A stretch of 64,000 bases of DNA from Arenicella xantha (GTDB taxonomy: Bacteria; Pseudomonadota; Gammaproteobacteria; Arenicellales; Arenicellaceae): NCBI RefSeq assembly GCF_003315245.1, contig NZ_QNRT01000002.1, forward strand, positions 852,206-916,205. The letters run 5' to 3'. Both the position numbers and the translations under genes were made by a program. Below are positions 8,775-17,953 of the stretch, piece after piece (position 1 is the stretch's first letter; every line of letters starts with the position of its first letter). The notes beneath the pieces were generated by a model. It made no database searches. It was not told where the DNA came from and worked only from the letters and a program-made list of their open reading frames with translations.

Positions 8775-11700
8775 TTAATGCCGGACTGATTGCATAAGTA
8801 ATGACCGCAGTGCCGCTGGCTCAATCGGTTTAGCTAAATACATAAACCCAAGCGCGGCGGCTTTGGAGCTCAATGAGTCATCTTGCTCAGCGGTTACTAA
8901 GATACCAACAGCTTGCTCCGCGTCGTCGATGGCGGTGGCCATGCAGAGAAAATCCAAGCCAGTTTCGGAGTAATCTAAACGGTAATCGGCCAACAAAATA
9001 TCAAACGGCTGCTGACTAATGGCTCGGAGGCCTTCTTTATAGCCTGACACCGATGTCACCTCACAGCCCCAGCCTCGCAATAATGTCTGCATTGCGGTTA
9101 GCACACTGTCGTCGTTATCTAAACACAACACCTTAGCACCACGTAAGATGTCGGATTCGACGAGCGCAGGCGCTACCGATGATGTGCTGCTGACCACAGC
9201 TTGATCAACCAACGGTAATTCAAGAGTAAAGCGGCTACCCTCACCAAACACGGATTCCACGCGAATATTGAGATCGAGCAAACGACTGATCCGCTTAACA
9301 ATCGACAACCCCAAGCCCAAGCCACGCGAGTGCTGTTTTTCACCGGATTTAATCTGATAAAACTCATTGAATATTTGCGAGAGGTGCTCCTCAGCTATGC
9401 CAACTCCAGTATCAATTACTGAAATTCTCACGCTTTTGCGCTCTAGATTCTGCTCTAAAACCTCAGTTTCAATAGTCACCATGCCGCCAGCACGCGTGTA
9501 ACGTAATGCGTTCGAGACCAAATTTTGCAGCACTGAGTGCAATAATTGTTTGTCGGTAGACACATTTACATCGTCGACGCTGGAGCGCAAATTAACATTC
9601 TTATCGTTGGCGCTCGCTTGCATATCGCGCAGCAAAGAGTCGATCATTGGGCCTAGTGCAAAGCGCACGCGGTTAGGCTGTATTCCGCCGGCGTCCAGCT
9701 TTGAGATGTCGAGCAAGGCGCGCAACAACTCATTGGCGGTAACCAGAGATTGGTCAAGACTGTGAACCAACTGCTGCACAGCATCTGGTTCGCTGCGACG
9801 CTCGGCAATACTATGCGCGAATAAACGAGCAGCGTTAATCGGCTGCAACAGGTCATGACTGGCCGCTGCTAAGAAATGCGTCTTACTCCGCGTATTACGT
9901 CGTAGCTCCTCAGTAAGCACTTCAAGCTCTTGAGTCCGCGCCTGAACACGATCTTCCAATTCTTCATTGGCTCGCCGCAACAACTCCGACGCATGAACGC
10001 TGTCGGTAATGTCTTCGTACGTGGTCACGAAACCACCATTCGGCATCGGCTCACCAGTCGATTTGATAGTCTTACCATTTTGCCGCCGACGAACAATCGA
10101 GTACGACGTCCGTTTTTGCAAGTGCTTGAGTCGCTTGGCGATAGCGCCTTGTCGGTCCTTGTCGCCAAAATCGCCTCGATCTGCATTGTATTGCAACAGA
10201 TCTCTAAGCGGCTTTCCAACATAGATTAAGTCCTCTGGGTAATCGAACAGACTGAGATAGCGGTCATTCCAGATCACCAAATTCAAGTCGCCGTCCACCA
10301 CCGAAATACCGTGCGTAATGTTCTGCAATGTTGTTTGCAATAAGTTCCGGTTAAATTGCAAAACGCTGGATGTTTCATCGACAAAATTGGTTACTTCCTC
10401 CAGATGGTTATCATCGCCCAATAAGGTGTCTGAAATAACTTTCTGCGCCGACGTAGTCCCAATAACCCCAGCGATGGCAGTCTGAATCAATCCAATTAAT
10501 TGCGGGTCCGCTTGTTTTTGCCGAGTCAGATCAATCCCATGCTGCGATTGATATTCACGAAACACAGCATCGGTATTACGCGCCCCAATAATTGGCTCAG
10601 CCAAAATCCGCAAAGCATCTGGGTGTACCCAACCAGACTGCCCTCCCAGCATATTAGCGTGATCTGAGGATTGCATTCCTGCATTGAAGAAACGACTTGC
10701 TTGAATTCGCTCAATTACCGACTGTGGCTCACGCAGCGAAAACCAAATGATCATTACTATATTGACAGACAAGCTCCACACAACACCATGTGTCAGCGGA
10801 TTTCCAAGCTCGAACCCTAGGAGTTTCTGCGGATGTAATAAGGCATTTCTTGCGAACAAATCAGCGACCACGGCATCGCTTAAAATGGTCGGCAACATTA
10901 AGGTATAAGCCCACAATCCAGCACCACCAATCAAACCCCAATAGACACCTTTACGGTTTGCGCGCTGCCAATACAAAGCACATAACACCGCTGGTAGGAA
11001 TTGAACAATGGCAGCAAACGATACCAAACCAATATTCGCCAGCTGGGTATTATTATCCATTAACGCAAAATACCCGTACGCACCGGCGATAAGCCCGACT
11101 ATCGCGACGCGGCGAATCATCAGCACGATTTCATTCAGGTTGTCACGCCGTAAAATCTGCCAACGTTTAACGCTAATTAAATACGGCATTACCAGCTCAT
11201 TGCACACCATGGTACTCAAGCTAATCGCAGCCACGATGACCATGCCAGTTGCCGCCGACAAACCGCCTAAAAATGCCACCATCGCAATGGTCGGGTTATT
11301 GGCGTTCAACGGCAGTGACAACACATATAAATCCGGCGCGCCATTTGGCATCAAGGCCATTCCGCTAATCGCAATCGGTATCACGATCACGCTGGTTAGA
11401 ATCAAATACAGCGGCATCACCCACATAGCAGTTTTAAACTGATGGTGATCCCTCGCCTCGACCATTGCTACTTGGAACTGTCGAGGCAACAAGAAAATAG
11501 CGCTAGTACTCAACAATAGTTTTGTCAGAAAGCTTGACCAGGTGCTGGTATTACCGCCGAACGCATTGGACATGGATTCCAAGCTAAACAGCTGCGGCAG
11601 AGTTAGGTTCCGGTCCGCTTCAAGCAACAGATAAATGGCGTAATACCCCACCGTGAGAATCGCCAAGAGTTTAACCACACTCTCAAACGCAATGGCCAAG

Positions 11701-12284
11701 ATCATGCCTTTATGATGCTCACTGGCATCCAGATGCCGCGTGCCAAACAGAATCGTAAACAGCGCCAACACGGCGCCAACGACTAAAGAAATATTTTCAG
11801 AAAAATATCGCTCGAACCCCGCGTCAGCGCGCGCGGCCGGCCCAACTAATACCAAAAATGAGCTCGATAAAGCTTTGAGTTGCAAAGCAATGTAGGGCAG
11901 CGAACCAACAACCGCAATGACCGTTACTAGAATACCGATGCGACGATCTTTACCATAGCGGCTCGAAATAAAATCAGATACTGAGGTGATTCGGTTTTGT
12001 TTACAAATTAAGATAATGCGCCGAATCAGTGGGTAGCCAAACACAAAAACCAGCAGTGGGCCTAAATAAATAGCCAAGTAGTCTAGCCCATCAACTACCG
12101 CGGTTCCCACCGCCCCATAGAATGTCCAAGACGAGCAATACACTGCCAGTGACAGTGCATAAACAAGATTCCCGTTGTAGTTTCGTTCGCGGTTATATAC
12201 CGGCGAATCGCCATAATAGGCGATTAGAAACAGCACAAAAATATAGGCAAAGCCAATAATCGCGACGAATTCTACGTTAAACAT
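8775..12284 (-). CDS. crbS: SLC5-domain hybrid sensor histidine kinase (CrbS/MxtR type)
   Basis: An 1169-residue membrane hybrid kinase. Residues 1 to about 500 form a sodium:solute symporter-like domain of about 13 helices. A linker and a PAS domain (about 640-760, TLQNITHGISVVDGDLNLVI), a coiled coil, HisKA with the phosphoacceptor His in AAASHDLLQPINAA, and a HATPase domain (NLVSNALRYT, DTGVGIAEEHL, RGLGLGLSIV) follow. A C-terminal receiver has Asp in LLADYRLD. This is the architecture of CrbS (Vibrio) and MxtR (Pseudomonas), which work with CrbR/ErdR to control acetate utilisation. A GAGGG site sits just ahead of the ATG. Three 12-bp tandem repeats lie immediately upstream. Confidence 0.9.
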   Translation of the reverse strand: MFNVEFVAIIGFAYIFVLFLIAYYGDSPVYNRERNYNGNLVYALSLAVYCSSWTFYGAVGTAVVDGLDYLAIYLGPLLVFVFGYPLIRRIILICKQNRITSVSDFISSRYGKDRRIGILVTVIAVVGSLPYIALQLKALSSSFLVLVGPAARADAGFERYFSENISLVVGAVLALFTILFGTRHLDASEHHKGMILAIAFESVVKLLAILTVGYYAIYLLLEADRNLTLPQLFSLESMSNAFGGNTSTWSSFLTKLLLSTSAIFLLPRQFQVAMVEARDHHQFKTAMWVMPLYLILTSVIVIPIAISGMALMPNGAPDLYVLSLPLNANNPTIAMVAFLGGLSAATGMVIVAAISLSTMVCNELVMPYLISVKRWQILRRDNLNEIVLMIRRVAIVGLIAGAYGYFALMDNNTQLANIGLVSFAAIVQFLPAVLCALYWQRANRKGVYWGLIGGAGLWAYTLMLPTILSDAVVADLFARNALLHPQKLLGFELGNPLTHGVVWSLSVNIVMIIWFSLREPQSVIERIQASRFFNAGMQSSDHANMLGGQSGWVHPDALRILAEPIIGARNTDAVFREYQSQHGIDLTRQKQADPQLIGLIQTAIAGVIGTTSAQKVISDTLLGDDNHLEEVTNFVDETSSVLQFNRNLLQTTLQNITHGISVVDGDLNLVIWNDRYLSLFDYPEDLIYVGKPLRDLLQYNADRGDFGDKDRQGAIAKRLKHLQKRTSYSIVRRRQNGKTIKSTGEPMPNGGFVTTYEDITDSVHASELLRRANEELEDRVQARTQELEVLTEELRRNTRSKTHFLAAASHDLLQPINAARLFAHSIAERRSEPDAVQQLVHSLDQSLVTANELLRALLDISKLDAGGIQPNRVRFALGPMIDSLLRDMQASANDKNVNLRSSVDDVNVSTDKQLLHSVLQNLVSNALRYTRAGGMVTIETEVLEQNLERKSVRISVIDTGVGIAEEHLSQIFNEFYQIKSGEKQHSRGLGLGLSIVKRISRLLDLNIRVESVFGEGSRFTLELPLVDQAVVSSTSSVAPALVESDILRGAKVLCLDNDDSVLTAMQTLLRGWGCEVTSVSGYKEGLRAISQQPFDILLADYRLDYSETGLDFLCMATAIDDAEQAVGILVTAEQDDSLSSKAAALGFMYLAKPIEPAALRSLLMQSVRH

Positions 12285-12294
12285 TTACCCTCGT

Positions 12295-12330
12295 TGGTAA
12301 TAAAGCTGGTAATAGAGCTGGTAATAAAGC
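12295..12330. repeat. Three tandem 12-bp repeats upstream of crbS
   Basis: TGGTAATAAAGC, TGGTAATAGAGC and TGGTAATAAAGC lie in direct succession, 10 bp before the crbS start codon, in its 5' leader or promoter. The unit is a multiple of three and close to one DNA turn. Change in copy number would alter leader length but not a reading frame. Confidence 0.75.
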
Positions 12331-12475
12331 CGATAAGAATTTTGGGATGAAAATTAAAACAACTTAGCGTGACACTTATACAGAATACACCAGCGCCGAA
12401 GCCGACACCAAACCGAAACAGTCGTTGCGCCAATTCCGCCAACCATCAGCATTGGCACCATCTAAGCCTTAAACC

Positions 12476-12510
12476 AAAAAAACGAGGCAAGCAGAACTTG
12501 CCTCGACAAA
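12476..12510 (-). terminator. Intrinsic terminator of the porin gene
   Basis: Arms CGAGGCAAG and CTTGCCTCG (12483-12505) with a 5-base loop. On the minus strand the stem is followed by seven T residues (12482 down to 12476). It lies about 65 bp beyond the porin stop codon. Confidence 0.85.
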
Positions 12511-12568
12511 AATACCCAATCGCCAGAGTCTAAATTAAACAGCGCTGTAATAGCCCGTTTAGGTACAA

Positions 12569-13903
12569 CTAGAATGCGAACTTGGCCGTCACTTGTAGAC
12601 GATTCAGCTCTCCTTTCGCACCATTTTCCAGCTCACGGCTGGCTTTGATCAATGCACCGCCAAAGGTGAGTTTAGGCGTTGGCGAATACATTAAGTTGAC
12701 GTTGAAATTGTCCACTCGCTCGGTGTTGCTGGACGCAATACCCGGTGCCAGATCAGCCGTCGCCAGTGCGTATTGAATCGTGCTACGCAACTTATCGTTC
12801 CAGTTATGTCGATACGCCACATAACCGCCGGTCACATCAGTAAGCTCTAAGTTACCCGCGGCATCGATACCACCGTCGCGAAAGGCATTCAAGGCAATGT
12901 AACGCCCGAGGTTGCCATGACTGAACGAGTAGCGAATATCATCGCCATTGCCGAGGCTAAACTTGCCCGACAAATTTAGCGCAAAGCCAAAGTCACTTTC
13001 GTCCAATAAGCCATCGTCATAAGCTATTTCACGACCCAGTGCTGCAATCGTATAGGCGTGATTACCGGCTTTACCGTTAAATCGCGCTACAATATCTGGC
13101 ACGCTATTATCGTCATAATTGCTCGCTGCAATACCCGAACCGGCATCGGTTAAACTGGTCGAAGGGTTTTCCGCAGCCAACATGAATGAACCGCTGCCAA
13201 GACTCTTAGTCCAACGCAATTGAGTCTGACGATTGAAAATCGTGCCGGAAGTCGGGCCGATGAATTCAACCGATTCAGGCAATGCTCCGACGTTAAAGAA
13301 CGTACTCCAAGTTTGCCCTACCAATAACGAAGCATCGCTCGAGTATTTCCAATCGAAATAAGCATGGCGAATTCGCGAGTTGGTTGAGTTGGACACGCGC
13401 TCATCGCCGCCGCCGCTGAGCAGGTCCATCTCGAAATGAGAATTCAGCAAACCGGCGCTGGTCTGGGTCGAGGTTTTGAAGAAGAAGCGCGATGTTTTAA
13501 CATCGGAGTCGAATTGCGCGCCCTCACCTACGCCGCCAACTGGAATCGTGCTTGGCACTAAAATTTCGTCACCAATATTACCTGGACGTGGGCCATCGTC
13601 GTAATCACTGTACAGACCATTTACCTTGATAAAGCCACCGTAAGTTAGCGTAGTGTTATCACCTAACTTCAAATTCGCTTTAGGTGCGGTCTTTGCCACC
13701 TCGGCCACCTGTGTATTAATCGCGGCGACTTCGGTTTCTCGCTGCTGCCCTTCTTGCTTGAGCAACGCCTTTAATTCTTGTAACTCTTTCTCCATTTGCA
13801 TGACGCGTTGTTCTAAGTCAACGGCATCAGCAAACGCGACTCCAGGCGCTGCGGTTGCCGCCAGCAAACTCAGGCAAACGCAGGCTATTTTTGTTCTTCT
13901 CAT
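12569..13903 (-). CDS. DcaP-like outer-membrane porin
   Basis: A 444-residue precursor. A signal peptide (residues 1 to about 26, ending VAFADA) is followed by a short coiled coil (LEQRVMQMEKELQELKALLK) and a beta-barrel with the typical TLTYGGFIKVNGLYSD first strand and a terminal aromatic (VTAKFAF). The coiled coil plus barrel match DcaP-family trimeric porins, which let dicarboxylates and similar small acids cross the outer membrane. The ATG at 13903 is chosen over a frame opening at 13939 because it starts the signal peptide and has GAGG upstream. Its place beside the acetate genes and a palindrome shared in half-site with the crbR region suggest co-regulation. Confidence 0.82.
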   Translation of the reverse strand: MRRTKIACVCLSLLAATAAPGVAFADAVDLEQRVMQMEKELQELKALLKQEGQQRETEVAAINTQVAEVAKTAPKANLKLGDNTTLTYGGFIKVNGLYSDYDDGPRPGNIGDEILVPSTIPVGGVGEGAQFDSDVKTSRFFFKTSTQTSAGLLNSHFEMDLLSGGGDERVSNSTNSRIRHAYFDWKYSSDASLLVGQTWSTFFNVGALPESVEFIGPTSGTIFNRQTQLRWTKSLGSGSFMLAAENPSTSLTDAGSGIAASNYDDNSVPDIVARFNGKAGNHAYTIAALGREIAYDDGLLDESDFGFALNLSGKFSLGNGDDIRYSFSHGNLGRYIALNAFRDGGIDAAGNLELTDVTGGYVAYRHNWNDKLRSTIQYALATADLAPGIASSNTERVDNFNVNLMYSPTPKLTFGGALIKASRELENGAKGELNRLQVTAKFAF

Positions 13904-13982
13904 CGTGGGATCCTCGCAGTATTGGTATTGTTGTCCCACTATTGCAAAGCAAGCCCACTCTCGCTATTAGCCAATAGTCTAA

Positions 13983-14000
13983 CTACGACTAAAGTCGTAG
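13983..14000. promoter_or_regulatory. Perfect palindrome between porin and DUF294 genes
   Basis: CTACGACTAAAGTCGTAG has perfect 8-bp arms around AA. It lies in the divergent promoter region, 80 bp from the porin start and 70 bp from the DUF294 start. The TACGAC core also occurs in the crbR/actP control region, so it may be a site for the same regulator. Site function is inferred. Confidence 0.5.
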
Positions 14001-14069
14001 ATGCCCGCGCTAGCATCGCTCCCCGCGTTGTGTTAACAAGGGTTATCGCATTCCTTTGAGAGCACCAAA

Positions 14070-15938
14070 ATGACATCCTGCCCGCCCGAACTCACTGAGG
14101 TTGTTGGCTTTTTAAGCCAGCTGCGACCATTCGACCAACTCGAGAACGACACCTTGCTTCACGCCGCTCGGCAACTCAAAACCACCTACCACCAAGCCAA
14201 TAGCCAAGAACAAATACTCGACTACAACAACCCAACATTGTTTATTGTGCGCACCGGCGTCTTCGATGTGCGAAACGCAGACGGCGATTTGCTAGACCGC
14301 GTAACAGAAGGCGGCTTCTTTGGATTTTTGTCGCTGCTCACCGGCGACTCTGGTGGGCACACTCTACACGTGTTTGAAGACGGACTGCTGCATCGCTTAG
14401 ACCAACAAAGCTTTAGATCACTACGTAAAGCCAGCGACGAATTTGATCAGTATTTTGTACACGCATTTGAGCAGCGCCTGCGGGTCGGTCTTAGCAAGCG
14501 CGAGGAAAATAGCGCTTGGGCTACGCGAATTGATGCCATTATGTCACCACGGTTAGTCAGCGCGACACCAGAAATGACGATCCAACACGCGGCACAAATC
14601 ATGACCACCGAAAACGTCGCGTCACTTGCCATACTCAATGAGCAGAGCGACCTGGTTGGCATTTTCACCGACAAAGACTGCCGTAAACGCGTTATCGCGC
14701 AGAATGTAGATACTCAACAAGCTATCGAGTCGGTCATGACCGGCGACCCAATCACCATCGATCATATGGCGATGGTGCATGAAGCTAATATTTTGATGAT
14801 TCGGCATCAGATTAAGCACCTTCCAGTAACGGTAAACGGGCAAGTACAGTCTATGGTCACGCTTAGTGACTTAATTCGCTTGCAACGCTCCGACCCAGTA
14901 CTAATTATCGGCGAAATTCACCGCGCTAAGCAGGTTGATGAACTTAAAAAAATCTCTGAAAAAATTCCCGAGCTACTACTGCATCTAATTAAACTTGATG
15001 TACGAGCCGACGACCTAGGACGCATTTTAACGTCAGTTACCAGCGCCCTTACGCGTCACCTCATCACCTTAGCTCAACAACAATTTGGACCGCCACCATT
15101 GCCATTTGTGTGGTTGGCGTTTGGGTCGCAGGGCCGACAAGACCAGTCAGCCAAGTCTGACCAAGACAACGGCTTACTCTTGGCTCAAGAACCAAGCCCG
15201 GAACAAGACCACTACTTCAAACAACTTGCTGAGTTCGTCAACTTTGGCTTAGATGCTTGCGGTTATGTGTATTGCCCTGGCGGAATCATGGCGCAGACCG
15301 ACGAATGGCGGCTCTCGCTTAGTGCATGGCAGCACAAATTTCATAATTGGATCAACGAACCCAGCAGCGACGCTTTAATGCGCGTTAGTATCTTTTTCGA
15401 TATGCGACCGATTGTCGTCAGTGCTGGTGCGGAAAACTTGTTTGCCGACCTGCAGAACCCAATCCTAGACCTAGCGCGCGATAACAGTATCTTTTTGTCA
15501 CTATTGACCCAAAATGCGAATGACATTCGCCCCCCGCTGGGCGTGTTTAGCCAACTGATGGTGGAACGCGGCGGAGAACATAAACATACGCTCGACGTTA
15601 AAAAGCGCGGCATTATGCCGATTAACGATATTGCAAGAATCCATGCGCTGGCAAATGGCGTAAGTGCCGTTAATACCCGCGACCGGCTTGAAGAAGTAAT
15701 TCGTTTAGGCGCATTGAACGAACATGATGGGCGCAACTTGCTTGATGCGCATGAATACATTGCCCACCAACGCCTACTGCATCAAGGTGAACAACTAAAG
15801 CGCAGCCAAGCCCCAGACAACCACCTGAATCCCAAAGACTTTAGTGCCCTAACCAATCGCCACCTAAAAGACGCATTTAAAGTAGTCAGCGATGCGCAAA
15901 CGGGGTTAAAACAAGCGTACGGTGGCGGCATCAGCTAG
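14070..15938 (+). CDS. cNMP-binding/CBS/DUF294 nucleotidyltransferase-like protein
   Basis: A 622-residue cytosolic protein with four parts: a cyclic-nucleotide-binding-like domain (about 15-140), two CBS repeats (about 155-275, FTDKDCRKRVI and LPVTVNGQVQSMVTLSDLI), a DUF294 nucleotidyltransferase-like domain at about 350-370 (FGSQGRQDQSAKSDQDNGLL, with the GS-x-R and DQD metal-site pattern), and a DUF294 C-terminal helical domain. The family is related to GlnD-type uridylyltransferases, but its target is not established. It is often found next to acetate symporter genes and a DnaQ-like exonuclease, exactly as here, so a regulatory role in acetate metabolism is suspected. It is 10 bp from the exonuclease gene and clearly co-transcribed. 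Confidence 0.88.
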   Translation: MTSCPPELTEVVGFLSQLRPFDQLENDTLLHAARQLKTTYHQANSQEQILDYNNPTLFIVRTGVFDVRNADGDLLDRVTEGGFFGFLSLLTGDSGGHTLHVFEDGLLHRLDQQSFRSLRKASDEFDQYFVHAFEQRLRVGLSKREENSAWATRIDAIMSPRLVSATPEMTIQHAAQIMTTENVASLAILNEQSDLVGIFTDKDCRKRVIAQNVDTQQAIESVMTGDPITIDHMAMVHEANILMIRHQIKHLPVTVNGQVQSMVTLSDLIRLQRSDPVLIIGEIHRAKQVDELKKISEKIPELLLHLIKLDVRADDLGRILTSVTSALTRHLITLAQQQFGPPPLPFVWLAFGSQGRQDQSAKSDQDNGLLLAQEPSPEQDHYFKQLAEFVNFGLDACGYVYCPGGIMAQTDEWRLSLSAWQHKFHNWINEPSSDALMRVSIFFDMRPIVVSAGAENLFADLQNPILDLARDNSIFLSLLTQNANDIRPPLGVFSQLMVERGGEHKHTLDVKKRGIMPINDIARIHALANGVSAVNTRDRLEEVIRLGALNEHDGRNLLDAHEYIAHQRLLHQGEQLKRSQAPDNHLNPKDFSALTNRHLKDAFKVVSDAQTGLKQAYGGGIS

Positions 15939-15947
15939 CCCATCGAT

Positions 15948-16652
15948 ATGCTCAAATTCTTCAAAAACCAGTGGCAACAGCGTGACCGTCAGCGCGCCAA
16001 AGCTAAAACCCAGCATCCAGATATGCTGCAATTTCTAGGTGCGCATCCACCATCATCCTCTACCAGTGCTTTGGCGAGTCGCTATTTAGTACTCGACCTA
16101 GAAATGACGGGACTCGACGCTAAAGTCGATTCGATTCTGAGTGCCGGTTGGGTCCTGATCGAACAAGGGCAAGTCTTACTCTCAACCGCGCAACACCATT
16201 ACGTGCAACAACAGCAAGCATCGGTAAATCTTGATCAATCAGCGCCAATCCACAATATTCACCATAAACACCTAGCTAGCGGTATTGCCTTAGAAGCAGT
16301 ACTCGGCGCGCTACTGCGCGACCTACAAGACCATATTTTAGTGGTGCACCACGCCCCGTTAGACCGCGCCTTTCTCGACAAAGCATGTCTCTCAGAGTAT
16401 GGCGTTCGCCTATACACGCCAGTGATTGACACGCTGCAAGTAGAACGTAAAAAACTCCTAATTCATGGCACGCTTGAAGGTCAGTCATTACGCCTGAACG
16501 ATTGTCGGCAACGTTACAATCTGCCTAATTACAAAGCTCACAATGCGGTTATTGATGCCATTGCCACCGCCGAATTATGGTTAGCTCAACTGGCAAGCAC
16601 CCAAACTCAACCTCACACCAAACCCGTTCCCGTGTCTTATTTTCTAAGCTAG
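15948..16652 (+). CDS. DnaQ-like 3'-5' exonuclease
   Basis: A 234-residue DEDDh exonuclease. Motif I is LDLEMTG with Asp50 and Glu52, motif II holds the Asp of HHAPLDRAFLD, and motif III is HNAVIDAIATAEL with His and Asp. It belongs to the stand-alone PolC/DnaQ-type exonucleases, not to the DNA polymerase III epsilon subunit itself, since it has an extra basic N-terminal tail (about 40 residues). Its nucleic-acid target is unknown. It is translated from the same transcript as the DUF294 protein, a recurrent pairing. Confidence 0.87.
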   Translation: MLKFFKNQWQQRDRQRAKAKTQHPDMLQFLGAHPPSSSTSALASRYLVLDLEMTGLDAKVDSILSAGWVLIEQGQVLLSTAQHHYVQQQQASVNLDQSAPIHNIHHKHLASGIALEAVLGALLRDLQDHILVVHHAPLDRAFLDKACLSEYGVRLYTPVIDTLQVERKKLLIHGTLEGQSLRLNDCRQRYNLPNYKAHNAVIDAIATAELWLAQLASTQTQPHTKPVPVSYFLS

Positions 16653-16713
16653 TTTTAAGCATAAAGTTGCAACCTCGCCATGCAGTTCACCACAATCGGC
16701 TTATACTTAAACG

Positions 16714-17205
16714 ATGACGACTACCCGATGGATGGTTGCCTGCGTATGCCTGTGTCTTTACTCACAAATGGCCGCAACTCAATCAGCCGACCTAGAACTT
16801 CAGACACACGCTGACGAAGCGGCCGAGCTGCTTGCACTGCACAATCAAGCACGCGTGGATGGCGTCAAATGCGGTTGGTTTATTCGCCAGCATGCCGCGC
16901 CACTGAGCTGGAATCAGCAGCTCGCGGCCGCTGCGCAACAACAGGTGCGAGCCATGGCGAAGCAGCAAACGTTAACGCATTCCGCTGGTGGCAATACCAA
17001 GCAACGATTAGCGCAAGTTGGTTATCGCTGGAGTCGTTATGCCGAGAATATCGGCTTTGCTTATCGCGACGCTAACGCGGCGTTTGATGGCTGGATTAAC
17101 AGCAAAGCACACTGCCAAAACATAATGGATGAAGCGCAACGCGAGTTTGGGGCAGCCCACTATCAAGGCTACTGGTCGGTGATCATCGCTGCACCAAAAG
17201 CATAA
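16714..17205 (+). CDS. Secreted CAP-domain (SCP-like) protein
   Basis: A 163-residue protein with a signal peptide (about 1-24) and a CAP/SCP domain. LLALHNQARVDGVKCGW opens the domain; LSWNQQLAAAAQQQVRAMA, LTHSAGG, RYAENIG and FDGWINSKAHCQNIM are the CAP signature blocks. Two cysteines (in KCGW and HCQN) may form a disulfide. Bacterial CAP proteins are secreted and of mostly unknown function. It is a separate gene 61 bp after the exonuclease. Confidence 0.85.
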   Translation: MTTTRWMVACVCLCLYSQMAATQSADLELQTHADEAAELLALHNQARVDGVKCGWFIRQHAAPLSWNQQLAAAAQQQVRAMAKQQTLTHSAGGNTKQRLAQVGYRWSRYAENIGFAYRDANAAFDGWINSKAHCQNIMDEAQREFGAAHYQGYWSVIIAAPKA

Positions 17206-17278
17206 ATACCACCGAATCTATTTGATTCCGCCAGAATGCCCCCATATACTGCGTAACCCGAAAAGGAAATCCCAGATT

Positions 17279-17322
17279 TTGACAAAATTTTCGGCCTAGC
17301 ACGTTATTTATCCGCTAGGCCG
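17279..17322 (+). promoter_or_regulatory. Candidate ssrA promoter with overlapping inverted repeat
   Basis: A consensus -35 box TTGACA lies at 17279-17284, with an imperfect -10 (GTTATT at 17303-17308, 18-bp spacing), 26 bp before the mature tmRNA 5' end. CGGCCTAGC (17292-17300) and GCTAGGCCG (17314-17322) form a perfect 9-bp inverted repeat with a 13-bp centre that overlaps the -10. The repeat could be an operator or structure in the precursor 5' leader. Confidence 0.5.
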
Positions 17323-17334
17323 TAGACAGAAAAT

Positions 17335-17691
17335 GGGGGCGACATGGCTTCGACATGGGTCGCGAAACCTTCGGTGCATGTAGAGCATTGTGGCTTGACT
17401 CTTAAAACCAGCTACAAAAGTTATAGTTGCAAACGACGATAACTACGCACTAGCAGCTTAGGCAGCTAGGGTCTCACCGGAGTTGTTCATGGCTTTGGAT
17501 TCGAGATCTCATCTAACATGAAATCGCTAGTTGTTTGTGTCGATTAAACAACGGTTAAAACGCAAGTCGACTCACCCGATACCGAGTGCGTTTGTCCAGT
17601 TGGTAAGGGCTAAATTAAAGACAAACTAAACATGTAGATCCGATGAGCGGAGGACTTGTGGACGCGGGTTCGATCCCCGCCGCCTCCACCA
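17335..17691 (+). ncRNA. ssrA: tmRNA
   Basis: About 357 nt, the expected size for one-piece tmRNA. The 5' end GGGGGCG pairs with CGCCTCC (17681-17687, one G-U) to give the acceptor stem; a discriminator A and encoded CCA follow at 17689-17691. The T arm is GCGGG-TTCGATC-CCCGC (17664-17680). The resume codon GCA is at 17429, and the tag frame 17429-17461 encodes ANDDNYALAA followed by TAG. The tag differs from the E. coli one by Asp for Glu at position 4 and keeps the LAA degron recognised by ClpXP. It rescues stalled ribosomes with SmpB. The 3' end is a frequent site of island integration, and an accessory region begins right after it. Confidence 0.97.
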
Positions 17692-17695
17692 CTTT

Positions 17696-17729
17696 AAAAG
17701 CCACCAGTGAAAGCTGGTGGCTTTTTTAT
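17696..17729 (+). terminator. Intrinsic terminator of ssrA
   Basis: AAAGCCACCAG and CTGGTGGCTTT pair perfectly around a short loop, followed by a T-run (17721-17727). It begins 5 bases after the CCA end. Confidence 0.92.
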
Positions 17730-17953
17730 TGCTAGCGGTGGTCGAGATACCCGCAATCCGGGCGACGTTCAAGTACGTGCTCGTGTCGTGGCAGCGCAGG
17801 ATACGCGTGAACGACCGACGCGCGGAGCGCTAGTGCAGCCGCAGGCTAGAGGTAGTCAAATTAACTCGATGCACCTAATACCCTTGGGTGTTTCTTTTAT
17901 TTGATTAAGATAACTCATGATGACGACACACCAATTTATTAATAAGAGGATGA
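17730..17953. other. Non-coding junction between ssrA and the accessory region
   Basis: No supported gene. The first 140 bases are GC-rich with repeated short words (for example GACGCGCGGAGCGC); a 65-residue frame at 17707-17904 overlaps the ssrA terminator and has no ribosome site or familiar motif, so I do not call it. From about 17880 the base composition turns AT-rich. I saw no second copy of the ssrA 3' end that would mark the far border of an island. Confidence 0.6.

Noticed and set aside
17707-17904. 65-codon frame after ssrA
   Set aside because: It overlaps the ssrA terminator, lacks a ribosome site and shows no known motif.
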